Of a stretch of DNA of 64,000 nt, positions 11,116 through 22,701 are shown in pieces. Below the pieces are notes generated by a model. It had not been told where the DNA came from, searched no databases, and saw nothing but the letters and a program-made list of their open reading frames with translations. Each line of letters starts with the position of its first letter. The first letter of the stretch is position 1. A program made the translations under genes and the position numbers. Origin of the DNA: Schizochytrium sp. CCTCC M209059. Lineage: Eukaryota > Sar > Bigyra > Thraustochytrida > Thraustochytriidae. The stretch is taken from NCBI GenBank assembly GCA_000818945.1, contig KN805373.1:124001-188000 (forward strand), read 5' to 3'.

Positions 11116-14100
11116 GCCAGGCTGAGGCAGAGGCCGAGAGCGAGCGCACTTTCTCGATCTCACTTGGATCGCCATGGCTGGCGGGCGACCAAGGCTGCTG
11201 CGGCCACCCAGGAGCAGAAAACCTGCAGCGGCTGTGGCCGCACGGGGCCAGCTTTCCTCGCTTCAGGCTGGTCTGCCTGCAGCTTCTGCCGACTTTAGTC
11301 TTGCCATTCTATCCTGGTCATCGATCTTCTGTTCCGTGCGAGCCCATTTCCATGGGTAGCTGGGGCAGCTCTTCATATTCCTTTTCTCCTTGATCTTTTC
11401 CCTTCTTTCTTTTTTTTCATTTTTTTTCATCGCTTGATTTTTTTCCTCTTTCCCCCCTCTTGTTCAGCAAGGGTGCTGCGCAGCCGCCACAGCCTACTTC
11501 AAAGAACGCCGCGCTTGTGTCTTCCACGGCAGGCGAGGTCGAACTGTGGGGAGCGGCTTTCGTAGACGACCCGAGGGACAGCGGGCAAGACCGTCCCTGG
11601 CCACCGCTTTCTGCTGCGTGCAGGGCTTGCTTGCGTGCTTGCTTGCTTGCATGCTTGCTTGCTTGCAGTTGCGTGCGTTTTTTTTTTTGCCTGCAGTGAC
11701 GCCCAAGATTGCGCATGGACGCACACACGCATGCATGCACGAGCGTAGTAGTATGTGCTAGTCGTGCACTACGCGTAGACGGAGACACGGGATGGCGCGA
11801 GGGACGGTCCTGCATACATTCGCGTACTACGTATCTTGTCTTGGTGGTCAACACGCGCGCGATGCGAGTTTTATCGCTCGATTGGCAAGCTTTCATAGGA
11901 AGCGCATGACGTAGCGTCGCTTGCCATCAGAGCAGTATGCATTTCTCGTAATCGAACGAAAGTGGCGCGGCGCGACGCGACGCGACGCGACGCAATGCGT
12001 CGCAACAAAACGGAAGTCAGGAGCATTGACGCAGGGCAACCTGACGCTAGCAGCCCTCTCTGCCAGTATCATGTGCACACGCGTAGTATCGATCGTCTAG
12101 CGTCGTTCTTTCCGTTGCGTCTGTGTCTTGGAATCAGCCATGGAGCCTCTCTCTCGGTACAGATGGCAAGCATCTTGGCCCATGGATAACTCGTGGTAGT
12201 ATTTTTTAAAATCTTATTCCGCTGCCGCTCTGCAACCCTACTTACCAGCAAAGGTCGATCGGCCATGGTCGAAGGAAGGGGCTCCGAGATCTTGATTGTT
12301 CCTGATAGTGAGCAACCATTAACCAAATTCAACTGTCAATCAACTGGCCGCTGCTGCTGTTAATTTTTTGCGCAAGACAAGATGAGCCCGTCGCTGTTGT
12401 CATCCATGGTCCTACGTTCTCACGGTTTGGCTGGTTTTTCGAGATCGCAATCAACCCATGAAAGGCCACAGAAATAAACGAACGCCTGCGAGAGCGAGCC
12501 ACTCTCATTAGCCCTTACCGCGGGTGGACCATTGAACCGCGCCTGGGTCCGGACCCGATCCCGTCTCTGCATCCGCAGCACCGCGCGCGCACTTGACAGT
12601 TGCAGTTGCGGCTGTTGTCGCCTTCCCCTTTTTTTCTTTTTTTTTTCTTTCTTGTCTGTGTGCTTGCGTGCTTGCTTGCTTCCCTGGCTCTCTCTTGCGC
12701 GCGCCAACGTATGGTCTCACGAAATATTCGAGCGTGTGTGGCATAGCGGCGAAACACCGTCGGAGCCGGAGCACGTCTCGTTGTGCATGCGCACACATAT
12801 CATATCAGTCTGTCGTCAGTGGCAGTCCTTCATCGGCCATGGCAGCTAGGCTAGGCGTACGATCGGAAACAATCAAACAAATGATGGCCAGCCACCGTAG
12901 CCAGCAAAAGAGCTTGCTTGCCAGACGAACTATGCATCGATCGATCGACCGATTGCGGGCGTACCAGCGAGCCTTTTCTCTCCACTCGCCAGACAGAACC
13001 ACCCACTTGGCTGCAGGCCGCTCTGACTTTCGCAAAGGCCAGCGGGATAGTCCACCATTAAAGGTAATTTACGCCAAGCAAGCGGGTGAACCTATGTGTC
13101 ATGCGGCTTGGCTCATCCTCGTCATGGGACGCAATCCAGGGAGATGGGATGATGGTACGACCGTCTCCGACGCGCGACTTCCGCCATCCTTCCGCCGCGT
13201 GCGGAGCAATGTTGACGGCGGCCGCGGCGGCGACACGACGACGGCTCCAGGCCTGCACAGGAAGGCACACTCTCGCCCAAACGCTCGCGCCTTTAGGGTC
13301 CGCCACAGCACGGAGGCAAGGACGCCAGTAGGAAGCAGGGAAAGACAGGCGCCCGCAGGCTCTCAGCCCAGTCTTAAAGGCAAAAGGCGCAGAGAGAGAG
13401 AGGAGAAGGAGGTCTTTTTCCTTTTTTTCCTTTTTTTCCTTTTTTTTCCTTTTTTTTTTGCTTTTTCTTTTGCTCTTTTTTTTTTCTTTTTTTTTCACAA
13501 TTTCTTTTTTTTAATCTGTTTTCTTTCTTCTTCCCTTTTGCTATTGCTTAATTTTTATGTTTGTGGTTCATTTGTGGTATCTCGTTGCCATGGCGCAAGC
13601 TAACTGCTCCGCGGTAGGAAGCGGAGCCATTGGCCTCGGGCCGTCTCTGCAGGCAGGCAGGCAGAGTGCCCGCACAGGCCCGCCTCGCCTTGCGTCTCGC
13701 GAAGCCGCCTGCGCTGCAGCCTGTGCTGCTGCATCTGGCCGTCTAGCCAGACTGCGATGATTATCAAAGGACGGTCCGATCGCTCGCTCGCTCGTCTCAC
13801 AGGGCACTCAATTGATCGGCCGCCTCCGGCCACCCCATCTTATCCAACCATCAATCGCGGCCTCGCAACCGGCCAGCACGCCGCAGAACGCCGTCCTTTC
13901 GCGCCGTGCGTGCGTCCGTGCGTGCACCTCGCCATGGCGCAAGAACGAAGCGCCGGTCCGCGGCGCGCTGGCGCTCGGGGCGCCTCGAGGTGGCAAAACG
14001 CGCGTGGCGGCAGCGCATCGCGCGAGGCGGGCAGCGCGTGCACCGTGGCATGGCGTCACTCGAGTCCGATTCAGCGCCGCTCGTGCCCCGCACTGAAGCC

Positions 14101-16261
14101 CGCAGTTCCGCAGCGGGACCCGCTGAGTCAAGCTGCTTACAGATCGTTTCTGTTGCGCCTCGAGAGAGTCCGCCTGTGTTTAGTGCTCATATGTGTGCGC
14201 CAACGCTGCTCCGTCTGCTTCTACCCGCATCGCTGCAGTGGCCTTGGCACCGACGACGTCGCCGCGATGCTTCTTGGCTCCTTCCACATCTGCGCTGTGC
14301 GTCGCAAGCGAGCGAGGCCTGCGGTTTACTGGCGAGACGAGCCGCACGGGGGCGGGTTGGCTGGCATCCCGGTGTGCGTCAGTCGGTCACTCGGCTGAGG
14401 GTCTTTTTCTGCACACAGACGCTTTCGTTAGCAAGCGTCGGTATTCGAGTCGCGAATCGCGAAGCACCCTGTACTTTGAAAGCTAGCATTCTGCCAGAAA
14501 GGAAGAATGCCAAAAAGAAAAAAAAAAGAAAGAAAGCAAGAAATATAGAACGCTCTTTCGTTGCCTGATTGCTTGCAGCTGCAGCTGTCTGCGAAGCAGA
14601 CGGTGCTCAGACCTAAACAATCTTCCGCGTCTCGTTCAGCTCTTCTTGAGCTTCTCTCTGCTCCCATAGCAACCCTCCATCCAGCCACTTGACTGACCAA
14701 CCAACGTGGTCGCTCGCTTCGCTCGCCCAAGGAAGGGCCTAAACCGTCCGGGCCGTCTCCGCCCGCCGCTCTTCCGCGGCACTAACTTCCCTTCGTACAA
14801 ACAATCTGCCGCGCCCAGCAAGCAACGCAAGCAAGCAAGCAAGCAAGCAAGCTAGCTAGCACGCCGTGCGGGCCTTCTCTGCTTCTGCAGCCCTGCAGCT
14901 TGCTTTCCTCGCTTCGTGCCTGCTCGGTCCCGGGACCTTGCGAAGCCCCCTCGGCCCAATCCCTTTCTTTACGTACACCACTGTGTATATAATATAGGCC
15001 CGCCTCCCTCCCCCTCTCCCTGCCTCCCTCTCTCCCTCTCTCCCTCGGCTCATCCGGTTTCCACCGTCCAGCAACCAGCTGACCTCGCAACTGCGACGTT
15101 CTGCCCGCCATACAGCAACAAGCCGCCTGCGCAGGCGGCAGACAAACAGCGACAAACATGCGCGCGCGTGCGTGCTGTGCGCAGAGAGGAAGCGCGCGGC
15201 GACTCGGAAAATGCGCCATCAATCGCTCACGCAATTCGCATGATCGATCCACTCACTCACTCGCTCACCCACCCACCCCGGGTCAGATCGATCGCTCGCG
15301 ACGCGGAGCAAGGCATGGCTGGCATTGGTGGGCCGCAGCCTGCGAGCGAGGGAAGGCGAGCAGCCTTCGCGTCTCGCAGCGTCTCGAGATTGGCCTCTCC
15401 TCTCCTCTCATCGGAAACGAATGTCGCCTCGAGAAATGAATAAATGAAAATATCCATCTCCCTGGCTGGTTGCCTCGTCGGTTGCTTGCAGTTGCTTGCT
15501 TGGTTCGTTCGTTTTTCCGACTGTAATCATATTCTTCTTTCGTTCGTTCGTTCGTGTCGTGTCGTGTCGTGTCATGCCTGTGTATAACGCAAGGCCCGCG
15601 CGGAGTTCGTAGTGTCTCCCGACGCGGCCAGGGCCACCCATTTCATCGTTTCTCACCAGGGCCCGGCCCGCTTCCATCCCTCGCTCGCCCACTGCACCGG
15701 CTAGCGCCCAGCCTGTGAGCGCACGCACGCCAGATGCGCGCGAGACGCGCGCGACTCGCAAAGAGCTCGTCACAAGCAGCAAACTGCAGCAGCAGCTGCA
15801 GCTGGCCGGCCTGGCCGGCGCGGGGGGGGCTAGCGAGCAAAACGCAGCGAGATCGGCGGTGGCTTCGTCGCACTCACTCGCGAGGCTGCCTGCGTGCCTG
15901 GGCAACTCGCTTTCTTGCTTTCTTTGCTTCTTCTTTGCTTTTTCTTTGCTTTTTCTTTGCTTCTTTTTTGCTTTTTCTTGCGACAGCTTGCTTTGTGTTG
16001 CTTCCTTGCTTCCTTGCTTGCTTGCTTGCTTGCACTTGCTTGTTCGCAGAAATTCACGTCCAAGGTCAGGTTAATATTGTATCTTTCCTGAGAGAGACGT
16101 CTTCCTTTTTCCCACGCTTCGAATTAACTGCCATCACTCCCGCCGCCATCACGCACGCACGCTCACGCGCACGCTCGCCCGGCCGCTCGCTCGCTCGCTC
16201 GCTCAAGACTTGCTCTCCCGTCGCCCTCGCTGTCAGCGATGCGAGCTGCGAGCAGGCGGAC

Positions 16262-16330
16262 GATACGAAAGCCGAGCCAAGCCAAGCCAAGCCACGTCAA
16301 GTCAAGCCAAGCCAAGCCAAGCCAAGCCAA
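16262..16330. repeat. (AAGCC)n pentanucleotide repeat
   Basis: About 13 copies of AAGCC interrupted once by a CGTCAAGTC variant. Same unit as the left-edge repeat at 61-125. Confidence 0.85.
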
Positions 16331-17745
16331 CACGCAAGCTAGCAAGGTCCGACCAACTTCGTTTCGCGCGTACGAGTCTCGCCCGTCGGCCAGCCCGGTC
16401 GAACGCGTTCTTGCTTGCGCTCAATCCAAAACCCTACTCGCTTGCCCGCCGTTGATCTGCGCTATCCTACCGCAGACCGCTGCTGCTGTGGCGGCTGTGT
16501 GCCGCCGCTGCTTGCTTTCGAGTCGTTCCCTGCTCCCCCTGCTTCCCAACAAACCGCCAAACGAACGCACACGCGCTCGAACGAACGAAACCTCGATTCG
16601 ACCCGGGACCGATCAAACTGACCAACGATCGAGCGAGCGAGCGAGCGAGCGAGGGAGCGAGAGAGCGCGACGTGTTCGAGCTCCAACTTGGTGAGGTTGG
16701 GCGCCCAAGCAGCCGCCGGCCGCTTGCTTCCGCAGACGCGATGCTGGCGAGGGAGCCAAGCGAGTCGGGTCCAGCCTCGCCTCGCGGGCCTCTCTCTCTC
16801 TCTGCAAGCAGTTAAGCAGCATCCAGGCTCCGAAACGAAGTTGCGCTTGCGTCTGCGCCGCGCGACCAACCACCGCCGCGCGCATTCGATACTAAAATCT
16901 CAACACACGCCGTGAGGCAGAGCATAGAGCGGGTGCGGATTCCCCCGCCGCTGCGCGCGCCTTGATCCCTCTGTCTGACCTGCCTGCGCGCTGCAGCAGC
17001 TGATTCTTTTCCCGTCTCGTCTCGGCCTCGTCTCGCAGGCCTCGCTTCGCTTCGCTTCGCTTCGCATCGCGTCGCATCGCCGACGATTCGCCTTGGCTGG
17101 CCGTCGGTACCGCAGCGCAGCCCGCTCGCCCGGCGTGGCGGCGCCCGTCTTCCGGCCGAAGATCGTGTCTGAACGGCACGGTACGAAAAAGAAGATCACT
17201 CCCGAACGCGGCGCCGACACGAGCTGCCTCCTCGGCTTCCGCGCCCCCGGACGACGCGCGTCCGTTCCAACGAGCGCGTTGCGGACCGAGAGAGAGACCT
17301 ACGAAGCCGCGCGAGACCAACCGCTGCGAGCCAGTCGTGCCAGGCCTCTGGCCGTGCGACTGGATTCATTGCAGCTCCTTTGCATTGGCCTTGCTCGCAG
17401 CGAACGAAACCTTACAGTCTGTCTGCCTGGCTGACTGACTGACTGGCAGACAGACAGACAGACACAGAGAGAGAGAGAACCAGGCACAGGAAGCCGGGCT
17501 CGCGCCTCTTTCGCCGCAACTCTTGAGATGAGATCCTTCCTTTCCGCGGCCGTGTGCGGGCGCAGCACGGCTCGGACTCCAGGCTCCGCTAGCACCGAGG
17601 CGCCGAACGACAGAGACGCCGAGGCGGCGGGTCGGCTGATCGCGCGTGCATGCGAGCGAGACGGCGATGGCCGCATCGCTGCTTGGTTGAAAGAAGTGAA
17701 GGTTTGCATCGATGCGGGCCAAGTGCGTACGTGTGCTTTCAAGTT

Positions 17746-17795
17746 GGGCCCATGCATGAATGCATGCATGCATGCACGCATGCATGCATGGGCCC
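17746..17795. repeat. 50-bp near-perfect palindrome built on ATGC
   Basis: Starts with GGGCCCATGCAT and ends with ATGCATGGGCCC. The centre is alternating ATGC with only a few mismatches between arms, so the block can form a long hairpin or cruciform. A further inverted repeat (17820-17832 with 17895-17907) follows directly. Confidence 0.85.
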
Positions 17796-17819
17796 GAATG
17801 CGAGCAAGGAAAGACGGAA

Positions 17820-17907
17820 GAATGAAGGGCCGCGGGGACTGGCTGCCTGCTCCGCTCCGCGGACACCTAAAGCCTCGGCTATGCTTCTTTCTCACGGCCC
17901 TTCATTC
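17820..17907. repeat. Inverted repeat, 13-bp arms
   Basis: GAATGAAGGGCCG at 17820-17832 is the exact reverse complement of CGGCCCTTCATTC at 17895-17907. Partial pairing continues beyond the arms, and 62 bp separate them. It sits next to the 50-bp palindrome, so the two may form one structured unit. Confidence 0.7.
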
Positions 17908-18190
17908 CTTCGGGCGGGTGGTCCAGACGCACGGAAGCGGCCGAGCATCGAACGAAGCCGTGGCCTCAGGCTGGCACGAGGGCTTGAATGCAACGTCCCC
18001 CGATGATGGCCAGGCTGCGCCGTCCTTGCGTCTTTCTTCTTCTGCTTCTTCTTTTTATTCTTTTTCTTTACGAGACTTTCGTTCATTTTTCTTTTCCCAC
18101 TTTCCTCCTTCCTTTACTGTTAGTTAGTTCCTCTTTCAAATTCCTTTTTCATTTTATTTTAGGAAATGTTCTTTTTATTTTTAATTTTAA

Positions 18191-18785
18191 TTTTCTTTTC
18201 TTTTCTTTTCTTTTCTTTTCTTTTCTTTTCTTTTCTTTTCTTTTCTTTTCTTTTCTTTTCTTTTCTTTTCTTTTCTTTTCTTTTCTTTTCTTTTCTTTTC
18301 TTTTCTTTTCTTTTCTTTTCTTTTCTTTTCTTTTCTTTTCTTTTCTTTTCTTTTCTTTTCTTTTCTTTTCTTTTCTTTTCTTTTCTTTTCTTTTCTTTTC
18401 TTTTCTTTTCTTTTCTTTTCTTTTCTTTTCTTTTCTTTTCTTTTCTTTTCTTTTCTTTTCTTTTCTTTTCTTTTCTTTTCTTTTCTTTTCTTTTCTTTTC
18501 TTTTCTTTTCTTTTCTTTTCTTTTCTTTTCTTTTCTTTTCTTTTCTTTTCTTTTCTTTTCTTTTCTTTTCTTTTCTTTTCTTTTCTTTTCTTTTCTTTTC
18601 TTTTCTTTTCTTTTCTTTTCTTTTCTTTTCTTTTCTTTTCTTTTCTTTTCTTTTCTTTTCTTTTCTTTTCTTTTCTTTTCTTTTCTTTTCTTTTCTTTTC
18701 TTTTCTTTTCTTTTCTTTTCTTTTCTTTTCTTTTCTTTTCTTTTCTTTTCTTTTCTTTTCTTTTCTTTTCTTTTCTTTTCTTTTC
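18191..18785. repeat. Perfect (TTTTC)119 microsatellite
   Basis: An array of 595 bp made of 119 uninterrupted TTTTC units, in the same orientation as the array at 8261-8765. The left flank is TTTTAATTTTAA-like, suggesting growth from an AT-rich seed; the right flank decays into T/C-rich sequence. Confidence 0.98.
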
Positions 18786-20045
18786 TTTTTTCTTCTTTTC
18801 TTTTCCACCTACCTGCTTCCTCCAGCCACTAGTGGCTACCCGCTGTGTCGACATCGTAGCAGCGTTCCCACACCTTTCCAAACCGGCGCCTTGCGAGCCT
18901 GCCGGTGGCGGCTGCTGCCACTGTTGCCTGCCTGGTTTACCTCGTCTGGCATGGCTGCAGCTGGCTGGCGTGAATGCTGGCAGAGGGCTCTGGCTCCGCG
19001 ATCCAATCTCGCACGTCTCCCTACAGCCCCCCAGCCCTCCTGGCGAGCACATACACGCGCTACCGGCGGCACGGCGCGGAGCCAAGGTCCGTGCACCGTG
19101 CCCCCAAAAGCAACCCTGCCACGATGCAGGAGCCCCGTAGTAGATACGGCGCCACCGCGGCTGCGGGGCTGGCCCCACAGCCACCATCGCAGCCTACCGG
19201 GTCAGGAAAAGCTCTCTCGCCTCTTCCTTTCCCCCTGTTCGGGCTCTTTCTCCGTATCCCTCGCTCCGGCCGCGCGCTCCTCTTCCTTTTTTCAAGGCCG
19301 CTTGTTGCCTTGCGACGGGCGGCCGGTCGCCGGTAGTTGCTAGGTGCAGGTGGTGCAGGCTGCTCGGTTTACGTTCGTCGCCGGCTCTGCTCGGCAGCTT
19401 CCCATCGCGCTGCAGCACGCACGCACGCACGCACCGCCACCGGAGGCGCGGACGGGGTGCGCACGCGCCCTTGGCATGAATGAAGCCTCTTCCCACCTGT
19501 CTGGATCGAAATCCTCCAGCACCAAAAAAGGAAACAAAGAAGAAAAGGGAAAAAAGAAGAAAAGGGAAAAAAGAAAGGAAAGGAAAAAGAAAGGGAGGGA
19601 GGGAGAAAAGGATCGAGACCAATCAAGATCTGAAAAAGTAACATTTAAAAAACTAACAAAGAAACGAAAGAAGCGAGAGACTCCATCAGAAGCATCGAGC
19701 CTCCAGAGCCGGGCCCCGCTCGAATCAGCTGGCTGGCCACTCACGAAGCCACCCCGAGCAGACCCCGCGCACGCACTCCCAGCCAGCCAGCCAGCCAGCC
19801 AGCCCGCTGCGTTTCTATTCACGGATGAAAGCTCGCTCCGGGCCGCTGGCCGCGCACACCCATAATTCAGGCGCGCACACGGCCACCGGTGCGAGCCACC
19901 ACTCACCGCCAGTCGTGTCAAGAACATAAAACGAGGGAAACAGGGACATGTCCGCATTGGCCCCACTGGTGGACCCCGCCGCGACAAAGTTCGCACGGCT
20001 CTCGGCGCGAGGCCCGGCCCCGTGCCTCGCAGCAGATGCAGCCGC

Positions 20046-20092
20046 AGCTCAGCTCAGCTCAGCTCAGCTTAGCTTAGCTTAGCTCAGCCGGC
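20046..20092. repeat. (CTCAG/CTTAG)n pentanucleotide repeat
   Basis: About nine copies of AGCTC or AGCTT pentamers, switching from CTCAG to CTTAG within the array. Confidence 0.8.
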
Positions 20093-21872
20093 TGCTGGCC
20101 GCTGTCGCATCGCGCACGCAGCAAGCATCATGCAGCGGTCAGCTGCTCCGGCCGCCCATTTCAGAGCCGCCCGCCGCCGAACGGGCGAGGTCCAGTCTGC
20201 CTGCCGCCTTCGTTTCTTGCTTTCAGTCTCTCCTTCTTTCTTTGTTTCTTTCTTTCCGTCTCGTTAACGCTGGCCCCGCCTCTGGAGCCGCGGACTGACC
20301 AACCTACTGCCTGAATGACCGACTGATTGACTGCCTGCCTGACCCTGGCTCCTCCCTCGTCCGCTGCTGCGTTTGCGTTAGATAGACTTCGTCTTTATTG
20401 CTATCTTCGATCAGCGGCGCCCAAGCCTGCGCGCCAGATGGACATCGTCGATATCACGAGGACGAAAGAGCGTCCCGGCCGGAGCGAGAGTCCCGATTGA
20501 TAGAGACGGAGAGGGAAGCAAGATCCGCGATGGCGCAGCGATGCGCAGCAGCGATGCATCGAGAAGGGGACGAAGATGGCGATCGAGGCCTCGCTTTGTT
20601 CGCCCCGGACGATCGGGTCCACCGAGGCCCAAACCACTCACTCGCAGTCGCATCGGCTGTTGCGTCCGCATCTTTTCGTGCTCTCGAAGCTCGTCGCGAG
20701 GGAGAGAGAGAGAGCGCGTGCGTCTGAGCTCCGCGTTCTAGTTTTTAAAGCGGGTGTGCACCGCCGCAATCGGTGGGTTCACGCGCCGCGATCGCGCGAG
20801 GCGAGGCTTCGCTTCTCTCCTCGCGCCGCGCCGCGACGCCGGCACAAAGGGCCCCGGCCCTCGCGCGGAGGCAGGGCCCCGCGCGCCGGCGCAGGTCGCC
20901 CCGCCGCGCCTGCGACGTGGCGGCCGGGCCCCGCCTCTCGCACGTGCGACGGGCCGGGACGAGACGAGACGAGCTGTGACGATCGATCGATGGGCGAGCG
21001 AGGCCGCCACCCATCAGCGACCCGGCGGGAGCCCAATCGGGGACCGCGCTTCCTCGGCCCGACCCCGCCGCCGAGGCCGGCAGGCCTTCGCGCAGCGCGC
21101 GTCGCAGTCGCGCCTCGTCCGAGCCGCGGCCGGAACCGGAGCCACCGCCGGGCCGGGGCCGGCGCCGGAGCCAGAGGTCAGGTCTCGTCGCTGCGCTCGC
21201 ACGCAAAAAAAAGCCTTGCTTGCCTCGCCTTCTTTTTCAACAGCCAGATTGAGAGTCCTCGTCTCGTGCCTTACCTTGCTTAAGCAGAGGCGCCATGCCA
21301 TACACGGAGCGACAGAGACACGAGAACAGAGTGCCGTCCGGCGGTGCCAACGCGCGAGGAAGCTGCAGCAACTTGAAGAAGAAGAAGAAGAAGCTCGAGC
21401 CAGCCTGCGAGGGCGGGCGCTCCAGGCTCGTGCGCGGCGCCGCGGCGGCAGATCTTCCCCCCCTTCCCTGCCCCTCAGAGGAGGCATGGAATGGAAAGAA
21501 GAAAAGTTTGTTTGCCATCGTGATGTCTGTTTTCTTTCTTCGTTTGCTTCAAGTTCGTTCGAACTTGAGGGCAAAAGCTGCGTGGCTAGCGCGGAGACTT
21601 GGGCGCTTGTGTGGTGGTGGTGTGACAGAGGGCCGACCTCTGACGCGGCTTGCCAGGTATGGCGGCCGCGCGGTCGCCATCAGTTGGTGAGGCAGAAAAA
21701 AAGAAAGGTTCTCTAGGCCACGCTGCAGCGCTCCGGGAACTTTAAAAAAAGGTACCTTTCGTTTTCTACCTCGGGTTTCCGACCGGGGATGCGCACGCGC
21801 AGCTGCAGCAGTGAGTGGTATGTATGGCAGCTCGCCACGCTGTCGCTTTCAAGATCCCCTGCAGCCACCACG

Positions 21873-21892
21873 GCCATGGCTGCAGCCATGGC
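21873..21892. repeat. Perfect 20-bp palindrome
   Basis: GCCATGGC, then TGCA, then GCCATGGC: the sequence equals its own reverse complement. It contains NcoI-like and PstI-like core palindromes. It lies about 800 bp upstream of the PH/IQ gene; no function can be assigned. Confidence 0.8.
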
Positions 21893-22658
21893 AGCTGGCT
21901 GGCTGCAGCGTCGCGGACGCAGGGGGCAGACCAACACTGAACGGGAAAGGCTTTCCGCGTCGTCTCGGGCGCGTCATGCACGATCCTGGACAAAGCCTGC
22001 AGTTGTGGGAGCTGCCAACTTGAGCTGGCGGCGGCCGTACGACGACTACCAAAGTTTTGAAAGAAAAGAAATAAGAAAGTAGAAAAGGGCCCCGAGATGG
22101 CTTCGAGAAGTTCAAGTTGCTCGACTCACACAGCACGCCCAGCTCGAACGGACGGAGGACGCATAAAAGAAAACAAGATTTTCTTCTTCTTCGATTTTCT
22201 TCTTTCGGCGATCCTGCTACCCCTTCGTCGCGTCTTGAAGTGAGCATCTCCAACAGCAAATGCATGCAAAACCAACCAACGGACGGACGGACGCACGGAC
22301 GGACGTTTACTTGTCATCACGATAGTTTCTTCTTGACGCGAAGCTGCTGCCTGTAGCCATGGCAGCTGCGTACCGTGGCCTCCACCGTGACACGATCTCC
22401 GTCCGCTTCGCCCGCCCCGACAGCTCAGCTCAGCTCCTAAACCGCAGCCAACGTCCAACGCCGAGAGCTTCGAGGACCAAGAACGCGCGCGTTTTATTGA
22501 TGTTGCTGCTTGATGGCTCCCAACGCTCGCTCGTCGCACACCCACCACACACCATGGGTTTTACATGTGGTTGCGGGAACGAGAACATTCGAGGGAGCCC
22601 TTCGCGCTCCAACCTAGCCTTGGACTGCTGTTGTCGTGGCCAGAAAAGAGTTCGCTGC

Positions 22659-22694
<36 letters not shown>

Positions 22695-22701
22695 GCGGGC
22701 C

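Larger units (their letters stand above)
7138..22701. other. 15.5-kb gene-free, microsatellite-rich region
   Basis: No reading frame here shows a recognisable domain or protein-like composition. Long frames are products of simple repeats (FSFLF or KRKEKK periodic peptides) or of GC-rich random sequence. The content is dominated by tetra- and pentanucleotide repeats in short blocks (AAGC, TTCG, CTCG, TTTTC, CCGTG, GCGAC, CTCAG, TTGCG) with several palindromes. TATA-like AT islands occur near 10345 and 14990, each upstream of nothing I can identify. It may be intergenic, carry long noncoding RNA, or have a chromosome-structural role; the sequence alone does not decide. For comparison, genes in 35-54 kb are spaced by 50-950 bp. 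Confidence 0.6.

Noticed and set aside
12593..13603. 336-codon frame in the gene-free region
   Set aside because: No domain; ends in F/L runs from poly-T tracts; composition is that of translated intergenic DNA.
17988..19343. Frames of up to 451 codons across the second TTTTC array
   Set aside because: Same repeat artefact; the non-repeat ends have random GC-rich composition.
22636..22701. Upstream extension of the PH/IQ protein
   Set aside because: It starts at GTG and encodes HART repeats from a (GCAC)n microsatellite.
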